A stretch of 64,000 bases of DNA from Nicotiana tabacum (taxonomy: Eukaryota > Streptophyta > Magnoliopsida > Solanales > Solanaceae): contig NC_134102.1 in assembly GCF_000715075.1 (NCBI RefSeq), positions 112,108,001 to 112,172,000 on the forward strand, written 5' to 3'. The translations under genes and the position numbers were made by a program. Under the pieces are notes generated by a model. It had not been told where the DNA came from, ran no database searches, and saw nothing but the letters and a program-made list of their open reading frames with translations. This document shows, piece by piece, positions 1 to 12,862 of the stretch. Each line of letters starts with the position of its first letter. Within the stretch, counting starts at the first letter, position 1.

Positions 1-202
1 ACGCATCATCCCATGATTCAGCAGAGCTTTAGCCGGTTATCGAGGTAATCATGTCCATGAATTTAGCCGCCAAAATTTTACTTATATGCAACTTTCTTTT
101 CCTTTGCATTTCACAATTGCTTGAGCTTCTAATTTGTATCCTTATTTTTCATCCTTTTTCTATTTTTCTTCAAACACAAACTCTTTACCTTCTTCCTTTC
201 TA

Positions 203-3018
203 ATGACTTCTTTCTCCAAATGTGGTGGTTCTACGAAGAATAAGAACAAAATCGAGGATTCCGTTCCTCCAACAGTGGATTCCATCATCCCAAGAAGGCT
301 TAGTACTTCGAAGGATTTTGAAGATAAATTTCCTACTTCTAACCCTCGTATATGGGCTGTTAGTAGGTATCCTTCTTCCAGTCATCCTTTTAGTATTCCT
401 GCTGTGGAGGAGGACTGCCGCAATAAGTTGGAAATCATCGCTCTTGATTTATCGGAGCGAGTGACCCTTCCCCAGGAAGGTTTTACATACCTTTTTACGC
501 ATCCCTTTACTTTGGGTACGTTTTCTTTGAGCGGAGAGCTTGATTCCATGATTGCGGAGTTTTGCCTTTGCTAGTAGGTATGTTTGGCACAGGTAAGTCC
601 TTCAGCATGGAGAATGATCGCCTGCCTCTGACGCTTGTGCCAAGAAACTGGGGAGGAGCTAACCTTAGCTCATGTGATGAATCTCTATTCCCCCAAAATC
701 TTTCGCGGGGGAATGATAAACCTTTGCAAGCGTGACCACCATGCTTTGTTGTCTAGCTTGGATGATGAAAGCAGCCGTGGGTGGATAGAGTAGTTCGTTG
801 CAGTTGCCACTAATGACATCATTCCGACAACGACTTCATCCTTTCCAGTTGCTTGGAACCGCACTCGTAACTTCTTTGTATAATATTCCTCTTACTAGAT
901 ATTTTTCTATGGCTGTATCATCTGTTCACCCTTCGCATTTTTCAGCAACTCAATGGCTCCCACCGGTGGTGGAAGGTTTGAACCGGTGGGTTCAAAAGAT
1001 TTTGGATGTCACAACGCCCGAAACTCGTTCATGGAAAGAACTAACTCTTAAATACAGGTGGAAGGCCAAAAATCATGGTAACTCTAATTTACCTTGCTTC
1101 CATTTTTGTATATGAAGAACTTGGTTGAACCCTTTTGATTTTGTTCATGGAATTAGGTCTACCTGCGGACTCTGTTGCTGTCCCCGAGGAGGACGTTCTG
1201 GCTGATCCTGCTGATGCAGTGAGGCTGCTTCAGGAAGCACTTATTCGAACAGGTATCTCCGGGCCTGTTTCGAGTGCAAATATTTCTTTACGGAGTCCCC
1301 GATCGGACGATAAACAAACTAAAAGAATATGCTCCTCCGCGGCCGGGAAAAGGAATAAAAGGGAAAAGGTTGATGCCCCCGAATCATCTCTGGTGGTGAT
1401 GATGACTGGTCCTCCTTCTGGGCCGGTCGTAGACACCGTGATGATTGATGATGATGAAGAAGATGTTGATGAGGGAGCTTCTTTACACAGAAGGCGACGA
1501 TCCTCATCATCTCAACAGGATGCTCGACCTGTTGAGATAGTTACAACAACTGAAGACGATATCTCGACACTTTGGGGATAGTCTGATTTGGTAGAATATG
1601 ACAACTCCCATTTTCGGGCCCCAATTGCTGCAACCGGTGCTGCGGGCCTGAGTACTAGGTCCTTGCCGTCTTTGGTTGGCGAGTATCAAACAACCAGCAC
1701 TGCATTTGATGCAGTTGCTTCTCACTCTTTAACTCCATCAGCTTCATCTCTACCTTAACCAACACTAGCAACTACTACATCATTTCCATCTTTATTTATT
1801 CTTTCATCAGCGGTTGCTACACCATCTCCATCGGCCTTACCTGACCATGAAGAAGGTGTTCCTCTTCCACAGTCCCCAGTTCATGGGAACTTGGGGTAAA
1901 ATTATGCTGCTCCTTCTGAAGATCCACAAAGGAGGAGGAACATTACTCTTTCGGTCTCCACCGGATGCAACCTGCTATCACGACGTGAAGCTTGCTAATT
2001 ACCTAAAGCCATTGGCTTCAGAAAAAGATTGGGAAAAGATTCAAACACTCTCGGGCGAGTGTTTGTTGAACAATGCTATGCATAACGCTGCAGCGGTACG
2101 TTCCTTCTTTCCTCTGTTATTTCTTTTTACTTTTGAACGAATGTATTCTAAGTTTTTCCTCTTCTTATTTTGCCTATGAGGGCCTTCAAAGGTTGATTCG
2201 TGAGAAGGAAGAACTTACTTCTGAAGGGGATCAACTTTTGGCAGAACGGGACCAGACTGTTCTCCGCCTCTCGGAACTGGAAACCAGAGCTACTGAAGCC
2301 GTTGTTTTGGAGGCTCGTTTACAGCAAAGCGAGCAAGAAGTGGTAATCCTTAGCCAAGAGATTGGGCCTCTGAGGGTTAATTTTGACGAGGCCAAGGCCA
2401 AATGGGCAGAAGTCCAAAATGTTGTTCTTGCTGCAACCGACCGTGAGACTGCCTCCGCTGAAAGAGTGATCAACTTGGAGGCATCCTTGAACTCCAAAAG
2501 TGTAGAGCTTGCTGTTGTGGAGGCAAAACATGCCTAGCTAGAAGAGAAGTACATGAAAACTATCAATCATAATAGGATCTTTAGTTCAATTTTCCGTGAG
2601 CTTGACGTCAGCCTCAAATTTGCTAGATCCGCCCGGAAAAACCTTTCCGACGAGGTTATTCAACCAAAAGAAGAACTTAAGCGCCGATCGGCTTCCCTCA
2701 TTATTGAAAAAACTTATTCCATGTAAAGCATGAGGAGGAAAACCTTAGAAGAGGCCAAAGTTGGTATCATTGATGTTGATGCCGAAATTGCTAAAGCCCG
2801 AGAGCTTGAGTTGGCTGCAAAAAATGGACTCTCGGTGTAGTCTGATGCTCCAGGTTCTTCTGATTCTGGTTCCGAGTTTTATGAAACTAAAGAAGGATCG
2901 GAATGCTATGAAGCCGAAACCAAACTGGGAAAGCGTTGAACCATCGGCGGAACCACCTACTCTTCCCGACAATGCGGATACTTCTCTTCCTCCTAGTTTC
3001 GGAGGCGCTGCAGTTTAG
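203..3018 (+). pseudogene. Tat-type antisense ORF (putative gypsy-type transposon protein), copy 1, degraded
   Basis: The ORF reads opposite to the integrase of the same element. It opens with a Ser/Lys-rich segment (MTSFSKCGGSTKNKNK). A conserved block follows, with LSERVTLPQEGFTYLFTHPF and, in another frame, a W/L-rich stretch, resembling the Pfam family 'Putative gypsy type transposon' (PF04195). A Glu/Leu-rich coiled coil lies at about 2180-2540. Introns are suggested at about 1078-1156 and 2097-2179 by GT...AG ends that join compatible frames. Extra ORFs antisense to pol, between pol and the 3' LTR, are known for Tat-lineage Ty3/gypsy elements. Stops and frameshifts, for example after codon 124 at 574, make this a pseudogene. 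The protein's function is not known to me. Confidence 0.7.
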
Positions 3019-4580
3019 CTTTTTCTTTTCCCATTTTGCACTTGTAACATTTTGGCCCGTTCTTATAAATAAATACATACTTTCTTCTTTTTGTTCAAGT
3101 GCCTTTTCATCGAAGCATTTTGGTTCTGAGTATTATCCCTTTTATGTGAGGGTTTTTATGAATATTTGCGCAAATTTCCCTTTTACATGAAGGTTTTTAT
3201 GAATATTTGCGCGAGCTTCCCTTTTACATGAGGGTTTCTATGAATATTTGCGCAAGTTTGCTTTTTGCGTCCTTTTTTTTTTAGCAAATCCACTAGGCAA
3301 GGTGCCTAGGGCTATTTTTTATATTTATAATAAAATAAAAGACAATGTGTCATGAAGTCCTAAACGATGAAGGAAATAAAATATGGTAACTACATCAATC
3401 CTATTATCAAAGTTGAGTAAGATACTCAACAATGATAGTACATGAGTTCTAATGTAGTTATTAAAAATAAAAACTAGCCCTCGAAGTCTATAACATTTTC
3501 TGTCCAATCCCATATGACGCTGCATGCACAAATAGGCCAATTTCGTTTGTGCTGTCCAACTCCGCTACTTGCATAAATAGCCCATGTTAATGAACATTGT
3601 ACACTGCTTGCACAAATAGCCTCGTTCCGTATAGATCCCCTGCCCAGCTCCGCTATTTGCATAAATAACCCATTTCTTTTTGCAAAGTGAACACTGTCCA
3701 TATGATGGTGATATGAAATTTCTTCCCTTACACTTGTGATGTCTTTCCTCGCGCCTTTCCATTCCAGCTATCCAATATTTCCTCCCAATTACACTTGCAT
3801 ATGTAATAGCAATCTGAACCTCTCATAATTTTGATGAAGTGTACTGCCCAGAATTGTCTGAGTATACTGTTTTTGCACTCATTTTTGTGTGATCTCCTTA
3901 TGTAATTTGTTGAGACCCCTGCATTAATTCCATCCTGGTTTGTCCTACTAGTATTCTTCATTGAGATATCTGCCCACTTTGAGTCCAATGTATTCGAAAT
4001 GTATTGCAACAAAGGCCATGACAACTACCTTGTCCAGCAGTGTTCGGGTACATTGTTTTTGCATCCAATTTAGTGTGTAGTACCTATGATTCTTGTTGAT
4101 ACCTTTGTATGATTTAGCTTCTGGGTTGTTGCTTTTGAGTGCTGCACTGAGAATTTGTTCCTCAATGCATCCATTTTGCCCAGAAAGCTTCTCCAAATCC
4201 AGTACTTTGAGTGCTATCCATGTAGTATAACTGGGCACCCGATCTGCCCTTTGCTACCCTTATTGCTATGCTTGTGCTTATCTATGATTTCCCTTCAATG
4301 GAATGAGTACAAAGTACTAATACCACCATTTGAAGGTTTGTCAATGAATAAGGCATAGCTACAGTAACGTTCCCTGCAAAAAAGAACCCATGGTTATTAT
4401 AAAAGATTATCATGTTCTCCTCCCTAAGGATTTGATCATGATAGTTGTGTGCAGTGCTCTCCTTATAGTTTTCTCCTTCCCCTTTCTCTCATACTTTCTT
4501 GTAATCCCCCATCATTCTTTCCCTGCTCATGCACTCCTTGCTCCACGTTATCTCCTATCCACTCTTATACGTAAATATGG

Positions 4581-7500
4581 TCATTGCATCTTATCACTAT
4601 TAACAATTCTCCTTCCTTGAACCTCCAATTGTGCAAAGTTGTTTGCCTCATAATCTCCATTATCCAATGCATAATTTGCTAAGTAATCTTCCAATTTATT
4701 GCCTTCTCGCATGATGTGTGATATCATACAATTACTTCTCCTTATATATTCTCTAATCTCCTGTACATATACATCTACATTCCAAGGTGAATCCCATGTG
4801 CCATCGACCATATTTTTCATCAATAAAGAATCTGTTTGTATGAGGATATTTGTGTAACCATACCGCACACAAAATTTTACTGCCTCCAGGATTGCAATAG
4901 CTTCAGCCTCAACATTTGTAACCTCTTGTATCTCCTTTCCCCTTGCATATCTCACATCACCCTCACTATCTCTAATTACAAAACCAATCGAACTCCTACC
5001 TGAATTACCCCTTGAGGCCCCATATGTGTTTACCTTTATCCAGTCATGTTCAGGAAGCTCCCACAAGACCTTTGTTACCTTCAACCTTGGCGCATAATGT
5101 TCTAACAGATGTAACAGATCAGGCCATTTATGTGGGATATTTTATAAGCTTGGCTTTCTAGTTTTGACTAGATCTTGTAATGTAGTTGATATATGATATA
5201 TCACCCTACTAACAGTAATAAACTCCCCATGTTTATAACAATTTCTTCTCTTCCATAACTCCCACAAAATGATCGAAGGTAATACTTGAAAAACAGGTTT
5301 TAGTTGAGGGACAACTTGCACTATCTAGCATTTGACAATTGCCTGTTGTAATGACAAACCAGCTATGGATATTCCAGCATTTGCAAGGAAATAGTACCAT
5401 ACTGTACGTGCTGCAAATGATCTGAAAAACATATGCGAAAAAGTTTCTTCATCTGGCTCTCGACAACACCAACACCTAGATGGTATAAAATATCCCAACC
5501 TCCTAAAGAAATCATCCAATAGTATCTTGCCCTTCCAAATCTTCCACAATGTAATCTTGAAAGGTAATCCCTTGACCCAAATATTTGTAAACACAATATT
5601 AGGATCCTTCCTCCTTCGTAAATAATCCCATGCTGATTTTACAGTAAAGTTGCCTCTTGGTTCTATAATCCAGAATGGCTAATCCAATTCATCAGTAAGT
5701 ACTTGAGGCTTGATGTTGTCAATGATATGAGCTGCTAAGTCTTGAGGCAGAATCTGCATCAATTTGACTTCATTCTAATCAACCTACATGACTACATCAT
5801 ATACATTATGGATTGACTCATCACAATAAAAATCTGAAGGAGTTGTAAAATACAAAGCACCCAACCCTGTCCAATTGTCAAACCAAAATAATGATGAACT
5901 CATTCTTGTTTGCCATGTGATTTGGTGCTCAATTGCATCCCTACATTCAATCATTTTCCTACAAATATGAGATGCATTTCTCCATGGCACGACTATTGCA
6001 TTATACGTTTTACAATATTTTTGGCTCATGAATGAACTCAAAGTGTTGGTTTAGTTCTAAAGTTCCAACAGAGCTTGCAAAATAGGTCCCTTGACACATC
6101 ATGTAATGATCTAAATCCTGCACCTCCTTCCTCTTTAGGTAAACACAAAGTTCCCCAAGATGCCCAATACATTGCCTTTCCTCCTATAGAATTGCTCCAG
6201 AAGAATTGATCAAATATTTTATGAAGTTTATTGATAACAAATGGTGGTGGATTCACTACTGAAATAAGATGAATAGGCATGCCTTGGAGTACATGAGTAA
6301 CTAACACTGCCCGACCTCCAATTGATAACAATTTTCCTTTCCACGATTGCAGCTTATACAACACTTTCTTTATTAAATCCTGATAGTATTCCATTTTCCT
6401 CCTTGCATAGAATATGGGACATATTAGGTAAGTGAATGGGAATTCCTACCTGCAAATACCAGTTATCCTCTGCACTTTGTTTACTACCTCTATATTGGTT
6501 AAGTGATGCATGTAGACTGCAGGCTTTGCTTTATTAACAAGCTTTCTAGAAGCAGATTCATAAGCCATCAACACCTCTATAATCTAGTGTAGGGAAGTTG
6601 CATAAGAAGAAGAAAATATGATAGTATCATCTGCATAAGCAAGATGATTAATCTTGGAGCTCCATTTTGGCAATCCAAACCCACAAAAATATAGATTCTG
6701 ATGTAGAGCATTAAGACCCCTCAACAAAGCCTCAGCAAATAGAATAAACAGAGTTGGTGATAAGGGATCACCCTGCTTGACTCCCCTCGTTGATTTGAAG
6801 AATCCATAGGGTTGTCAATTCATCAATACATAATACCAATTATTGGAAACAATGCCAAACACTATCCCAATAAATCTTTGAGAAAAACCTATTTTCCTCA
6901 GCACTTTATACAAGAACAACCAAGAAAGCCTATCATAAGCTTTTGTTATGTCCAACTTGATCACCACATTTGGCCCTGATTTTGTTCTTAGCCTTGTGTT
7001 CGTAATTATCTCTTGAGTCAGCAATACATTTTCCACAATGCTCCTCCCACAAGCAGTGTAGCAATTCTTTCATGAATGACTTTCGAGAACACCTTGTTAA
7101 TGAAATTGCTAAGACTTATTGGTCACATGTCTGAAAAGGTGTTAACTTCCTTATTCTTTGGCAATGACACTAAGTTTGTATGTGTGATAAACTTAGGTAA
7201 TTTTCTACTATTAAAAAACTCCTTGAACATAGCAAACACATCATCTCCTACAATATCCCAACATTGGTGAAATAATTTGCATGTGAAGCCATCCGGACCC
7301 CCAGCACTGTCTCTATTTAATCCGAGTACCGCTTGCTTCACTTCTTTTTTTGTTGGTTGTTCAAGTAAATCCTGATTCTGCTCCATAGAAATCATGTTAG
7401 GGACATGATCGATTATCCCAAATGCGGTAGGCACCACATCTTCATGGAATTGAGATTGAAAGAACTTGACAGCCTCCTCAGCCATTTGATCATTCCATTC

Positions 7501-8658
7501 TATCCAATTGCCTTCATTGTTTTGAATCATTTTTAATTGCAATCTTTTCCTTCTCCCATTCACCTGAGCATGAAAGAATTTGTTGTTGCGATCCCCATCT
7601 TTAAACCATGCCATACCTGCCTTTTGCCTCCAGAATTATTCTTCAAGAGCTAAATATCGAATGAGTTCTGCTTGCACTTTATTTAGTCTTTCCCTATTCA
7701 TTCTCGTGGGATTAACCTCAAACTGTGTTTCATGCACCAAGACCACCTCTTCTAAACTTGCAACTTTCTGAAATATATCCCCATATGTAGCCTTACTCCA
7801 GACTGACAGTGCATTTTTCAACTTCTTCAGTTTATTGTTGAAGATAGTGAAAAAGCTAGCGTGAAAGTTAGCCATATTCTCATAAATCGAATTCTCCTTC
7901 ACAACATCTTGAAAGGTGGTATGCTCTGTCCAAAACTTCAGGAACCTAAACTGTTTCTTAATAGGCGTGTGATTTGGATCACGCAATAAAGGACAGTGAT
8001 CAGATCCAATTTTTGACAAATGAGTTACTTCCCCTCCTGGAAATAGCTGCTGGAATTCCATATTTACCACCACTCGATCAAGCCTTTTGAAAATGCAGTA
8101 CTCTTCAGCCCTACCATTCCACCATGTGAATATGCTTCCTTTGAATCCAAGATCATTGAGATTACAAGTGTTAATACAATGCCTAAAGTCATCAACTTCA
8201 TTCAAAGGGACTGGCAGACCTCCAAACTTCTCCTCCTCATCCCATATTACATTGAAATCCCCACCAACAATCCATGGAACAATCATATCACTTGCCAAAG
8301 CATACAAAGTATCCCACAATTCAATACGCTCAATATGATCACATTTAGCATATACTAGGGTGAGGATAATTTTTTGTTGAGTACTGATCTCGATCAACCT
8401 CAATATGAGCTGTTGATGCATGTTAAATAACACATTAACCTCAAATCAATCATCTACAAAAGCTCATATTTTTATAGAAATATTGACAAAAGTCTGTGCA
8501 AAATCAAGTCTGCTCCTATATCTTTCAAGTTTTCTCGACTGTTGCATTGGTTCCATTAATCCCACAAACCTGAATTTGTGTCGTCTATGCATTGTAATAA
8601 GCCTTTCAAAGGCCTATTGTGTATTCACCGATCTAATATTCCAAATGATGGCATTCAT
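4581..8658 (-). pseudogene. LINE ORF2 (endonuclease, reverse transcriptase, RNase H), copy 1
   Basis: It starts at an ATG reading MNAIIWNIRS, the usual start of a plant LINE endonuclease, and meets a stop within 15 codons where copy 2 has Gln. The endonuclease shows VGGDFNVIWDEEEKFGG and GSDHCPLL. Reverse-transcriptase pieces include GPDGFTCKLF, a KLDITKAYDRLSW block at about 6960-6905, a GVKQGDPLSP block and an intact AYADD at about 6630. A Cys-rich zf-RVT region lies at about 5470-5600. The C-terminal RNase H at 5084-4600 reads NTYGASRGN where the family has NTDGASRGN, so the first catalytic Asp is lost. Several frameshifts and stops separate the pieces. Confidence 0.82.
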
Positions 8659-8660
8659 GA

Positions 8661-10870
8661 TTAAACAATGGATTTAGAAACTACCCTTCTTGTTTGAACA
8701 CCAGATCCTGGAACCTTGGTATTTTCATTTTGCTGCTTCTTCTTACCTCTGCCTGCTGATTTCACCTTATCTATTACTCGGGGAGATAAGTCACCTTGCC
8801 TTGCTATGTGCATGAAGTTTTGTGTAGTGGATTCCTCATCCATGTCTGGTCCATTCTTCTCCACATTATTTTCCTCTTCATCATTCTTGTTTTGTTTAAC
8901 CATCTGAGTCTTCACAGATTTAGGAGCTAAGGCACAGTTTCCTTTAGGAAATTCTTTGTTTACTGGGGCTACAGATGTTACATGGTTCTCTGAAAGGATG
9001 ATATTATTATTGTTTTGTAGGTTAGGATTCACTGGAGCTAGGGTTGTATCAGGTAATGCAGGGCAAGGATTAAGATTCTTATCTTGTATGGCTGGTTTAT
9101 GTATTGTTTTATCTGGTGGTTTAGGATTAACTGGTTCAGCACTTCCATCAACCTTCTTCAACATTGATTGCTCACCATCATTCTGAATTTCCTCAGTTAC
9201 AAATTGCACCATCTCATATAAATCTTCCCCCCAGGATTGTTTATCACCTTCTTCATCCACATGTTCTTCATCAGAGTGGAATTCTCCTTATTTTTCATAT
9301 TCTTCTTCCGGTTGATCACTCCACAATCTACCTAGTTGAGTAGCTAAAGACTGTGAAGGAACTTTTTGGCAAGACTGATTTGTAGTAACCAATCGAGGCA
9401 AATATACTCCATGTTGTTCCTTGTTAACTCTGTTGGCATTGTCCACCTTGTTTCGATCTTCATTTGTATGAACAAAAGTCCTATTAACCCATTGAGCCCT
9501 TGATTCTCTTTGTTCTCCTTCTGCTGTAACATTCCCATTCTTCTTAGGACTAGGAGTTTTTCTTTTTTTCACCAAACTTGTCCCGGTTACTTTGGGAATA
9601 AACACACGAGCTGTTGGATTCAATCTACCAGTCGTGTTAAGAGTAGGTCTAGGACTAATTTGCTCGACTGATTTCTCCACCAAAGCCAACTGATTATCAT
9701 CTTGCTTCTCCACATTCTCTACCTCTAAGACTGCAAATTTGTTAGTCTGTTGAGGCTCGTTAGAATAGATATAATTTTCATCCAAGTTTGATTCTGCATA
9801 TCCCCTTGCTGTCCAGCTTTCTGCACATCACCTTACTGTCCAATTTTCTTTACTCTATTGTCCCTTACTTCTTTGCATTTCTCCCCAACATTCCCAACTA
9901 CTTTTTCACTTGAAAGGATCATCAAAGGCTCCTTATTCTGCACATTATTTTTACCATTAACATTTGTAGCCTGTTTACCTTTTATCATTAGCCATCAATT
10001 CTGGATGCAAACACCAACATTCAATGTCCTCATGTCCTTGCAATCTACACTGTTTACAGTATTTATGCAGCATATCATATTTATTTGTAACCCACTCGGT
10101 CCTTGTTTCCATAATTTCCTCATTTTCTATATCCATTCTAACCTTCTTAGGAAGATCAGCCAATAGATCAACAAGGACCTTAACTCGAGCACAACTAGGT
10201 TGCGTCTTATTTCTTATAGCCATATCAAGATGCATAGGTTTTCTAATAGCTGAAGCTAAAGAGAATAAGCAGTCTTTAACAAAGAAAGTAGGTAACAATC
10301 CTGGAAACGAAATCCAAGCCAGGGCCATAGGCATTTCCTCACCAGCTTTTAATTTAACATCGTAAATAAGCGTTCACATTTGGTGTTCGTAACCATCCTT
10401 GTCTTTAACATAAAATATATTTTTCGACGTAAGAGTAATGAAATCTTCCCATAATGACAATTGAATTAATATCAGCCTATCTCTGAAATAACCAATGTTA
10501 CATTCCCCTTTGACACTACATTGAATTGGGACAATGCGACGTAATTCTTGTAGTTATGGCCATCCATATGAAAACCTGCCCAGTACTGCATATTGTAAAC
10601 CTTCAATGACATTCATTTGATTGATTCTGCTTCTGTGAACTTGACGAAAGGTTGCCCATGAAGAAAAGCCGCTCGTTTGAAAGGAATTGGTTGAACTGTT
10701 ACATTCTCGCTAGTGTTTTGTTTCGTGGGATTATTTAACATGACTGGTTTCAGAATATTACTATAATCTAATGGTTGGGTCTTATTGTGTGTGGGGGTAT
10801 TTGATGGGGCGACAATGGGGGAGGGCTGACCAGCCAATAACAATGGTTGGTCGCCGGCCATAGCAGCCAT
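8661..10870 (-). pseudogene. LINE ORF1 (DUF4283 / zinc-knuckle protein), copy 1
   Basis: This is the nucleic-acid-binding ORF1 of a plant L1-type LINE. It starts MAAMAGDQPLLLAGQPSP and includes a DUF4283-like stretch (GQPFVKFTEAE... and a piece near 10300 reading [17 protein letters not shown]). A CCHC-like knuckle, [14 protein letters not shown], follows at about 10030-10070, then a long Pro/Lys/Asn-rich tail with a basic end (RRVVSKSIV). It is broken into at least four frames, with breaks near 10610, 10370, 9790 and 9265, so no full protein can be made. In a live element this RNA-binding protein would coat the LINE RNA. Confidence 0.75.
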
Positions 10871-10942
10871 TAAAGCTCAAAATTATTGGTCGCTCAATAT
10901 TTTCTCTAGGGATTCTCTCTCCTCACGCTCTTGCATCCTTTT

Positions 10943-11740
10943 CATATGGGGCTTCGAGTGTATTTTTCCCCAATAAAATTTTGGATTCCGGGCATTGATT
11001 CTTCCGGAACCAACCCTTTAATGTGAGGGTTTTTATAAGAGAGGACCATCTTATGTTTACGGTGCTCTTGAAGAGGACGTCTCCTTTCATTACGGCACTA
11101 AAATTTGAAGTACTTGTTTAACTTTCAAATGACAAAATCAGCTCATCACTGAGACAAGAAACAAGATAAAAGTAAAAGGATTTCATTTTATTTGTTTTAT
11201 TTTTAGAAATTACAAGAGCATTTTGCTATGCAGAAAAGAAATTGCCATTACTTGTGGCTATCTTGTACAACTTGTTTCTACGGGGCTGGCTGCATAGTCC
11301 CCGGTCCCGATGATGCATTTTGTTTCCGAATTTTCGTTCCCGGTTGACGTAGCAGTCATTGTTGTCGTAACCTCATATCATTCCCCCCCCCCCACAGTTT
11401 GAATGCGAAAAATGCGAATTGGAACACTGGAAATGTTGTATCTTCAAAGGTCCCACCAATGAATTGCTAGGTAATCCTTCACTCGGTAACATATCTTGTT
11501 TTCCCTTAGGAATCCATGCTATCGAGCGAAAGAATACCTAACAGTCCTTTGGCGGTTTGTGCCCGTGAACAGTTGGGTAACCACTGTTCGGTAGCAAACT
11601 TAACTTCCCGGTGGGAATTTGCTATCGAACCAAAGATTACCTAATCGTCCCCGAGTGGATGCTTGTTCGTTTTCCTTGCTATCAAAGGTCTTATTGCTGC
11701 TCTCTTCGTAGTATGCTTTCCGTCGCTGCCTCGTTAAAAA
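10943..11740. other. Tat element spacer between LINE and integrase, copy 1
   Basis: About 800 bp of the gypsy element between the LINE insertion site and the integrase C-terminus. No coding region is supported. It contains a run of ten C residues at about 11386-11395 that copy 2 lacks, and imperfect inverted-looking stretches around GGTAATC/GATTACC at 11470-11650. The copy 2 counterpart is about 24998-25790. Confidence 0.5.
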
Positions 11741-11899
11741 TCTTGCTAGAAAAATCCAATTGGGACAAAAACTGAACGAAGGGAAAAAGAGTGCATCACG
11801 TACTTTCTGTTTGAGTGTTGTTCATCAGCAATAATATCTTTTGATGTGTGCCATGTTCCAGTTACTGGGCAACTTGTCTCCATTCTGGTTCTCCAACTC

Positions 11900-12862
11900 G
11901 TATGAACCTTTCCTAGTGACAGCTCAAAATCTGGTAAGGGCCTTCCCACATTGGACCTAGCTTTCCCATGTTGAGCTCCCAGGTATTTTGTATTACTTCT
12001 CTTAGAACCAACTCTCCTACTTTGAAAAAACGGAAGTTGGCTCTCCGATTGTAATATCGCTCCATCCTCTGATTTTGAGTTGCCATTCTTACATGCGCCA
12101 AGTCCGTGCGTCCCTCGAGCAGTTCCAAGTTGATTAGCATTGCTTTATCGTTTGATTCTTCGTTTGTCTGAGAATATCTCAAAGTGGGTTCGCCCACTTC
12201 AACTGGGATTAGGGCTTCAACACCGTACACAAGGGAAAAAGGAGTTTCTCCTGTACTTAATTTGGTCGTTCTTCGGTAGGCTCATAAGACTCCAGGCAAC
12301 TCTTCGGGCCATTTGCCTTTTGTTGTTTCTAACCTTTTCTTGAGGTTTTGAATGATTACTTTATTTGTTGACTCCGCTTGACCGTTTGCGCTCGGATGAT
12401 AAGGTGAGGATGTGATTCTCTTTATTTTTAGGTCTTCGAAGAACCTTGTAACTTTTTCACCGATAAACTGTGGCTCATTGTCGCATGCTATCTCTTTTGG
12501 TATTCCGAACCTGCAAATTATATTTTTCCACAGGAAATTGACCACTTCGCGTTCTCCGATTTTCTAATAAGAACCTTCTTCCACCCATTTAGAAAAATAA
12601 TCCGTTAAAATTAAAAGAAACCTTACCTTTCAGGGAGCCGGTGGCAGCGGTCCGACGATGTTTATCCCCTATTTCATGAATGGCCATGGAAACAGAATCA
12701 AATGTAAGGGTTCTGCTGGTTGATGTACTAGTGATGCGTAGCGTTGGCACTTATTACATTTTCGTACGAAATCTTTGGTGTCTTGTTTCATGCGAGGCCA
12801 TTAATATCCGTACCAATTTCAGCACCAAAGATTCTGCGCCTGAGTGATTGATGCATATCCTC
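11900..12862 (-). pseudogene. Tat-type Ty3/gypsy integrase, copy 1 (truncated, dead)
   Basis: The minus-strand reading shows the end of a zinc-binding H2C2 region, then the DDE core with ACDNEPQFIG (family form CDNGPQFIG) and PYHPSANGQAESTNK, which holds the catalytic Glu. The C-terminal part reads [20 protein letters not shown] and [10 protein letters not shown] with MWEGPYQI. This matches plant Tat/Ogre-lineage integrases. Stops interrupt it: one near 12566 in copy 1 only, and one at 12282-12284 replacing the Trp of the usual WAYRTT, shared with copy 2. The element is cut at about 12862, near the start of the H2C2 region; reverse transcriptase, protease, gag and the other LTR are absent. 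Confidence 0.85.

Larger units (their letters stand above)
3277..10930 (-). mobile_element. L1-type LINE, copy 1, inserted in the Tat element
   Basis: A full-length-looking but defective non-LTR retrotransposon on the minus strand. From its 5' end (high coordinates) it has ORF1 with a zinc knuckle, then ORF2 with endonuclease, reverse transcriptase and RNase H, then about 1.2 kb of 3' UTR ending in a short poly(A), seen as poly(T) at 3273-3282 on the plus strand. The flanks carry a near-perfect 12-bp repeat, ttgcgtcctttt at 3265-3276 and ttgcatcctttt at 10931-10942, the expected target-site duplication. To either side the Tat element resumes. The 3' UTR (about 3300-4580) contains no ORF I can support. 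Confidence 0.88.

Noticed and set aside
3120..3260. Short repeats (tttacatga.gg then gtttttatgaatatttgcgc), considered as a CRISPR-like array
   Set aside because: Three adjacent units without unique spacers, in a plant transposon spacer, also in copy 2; a plain tandem repeat of the Tat element.
7580..9186. Several plus-strand ORFs over the LINE
   Set aside because: They are antisense shadows of endonuclease and ORF1 coding sequence on the minus strand.
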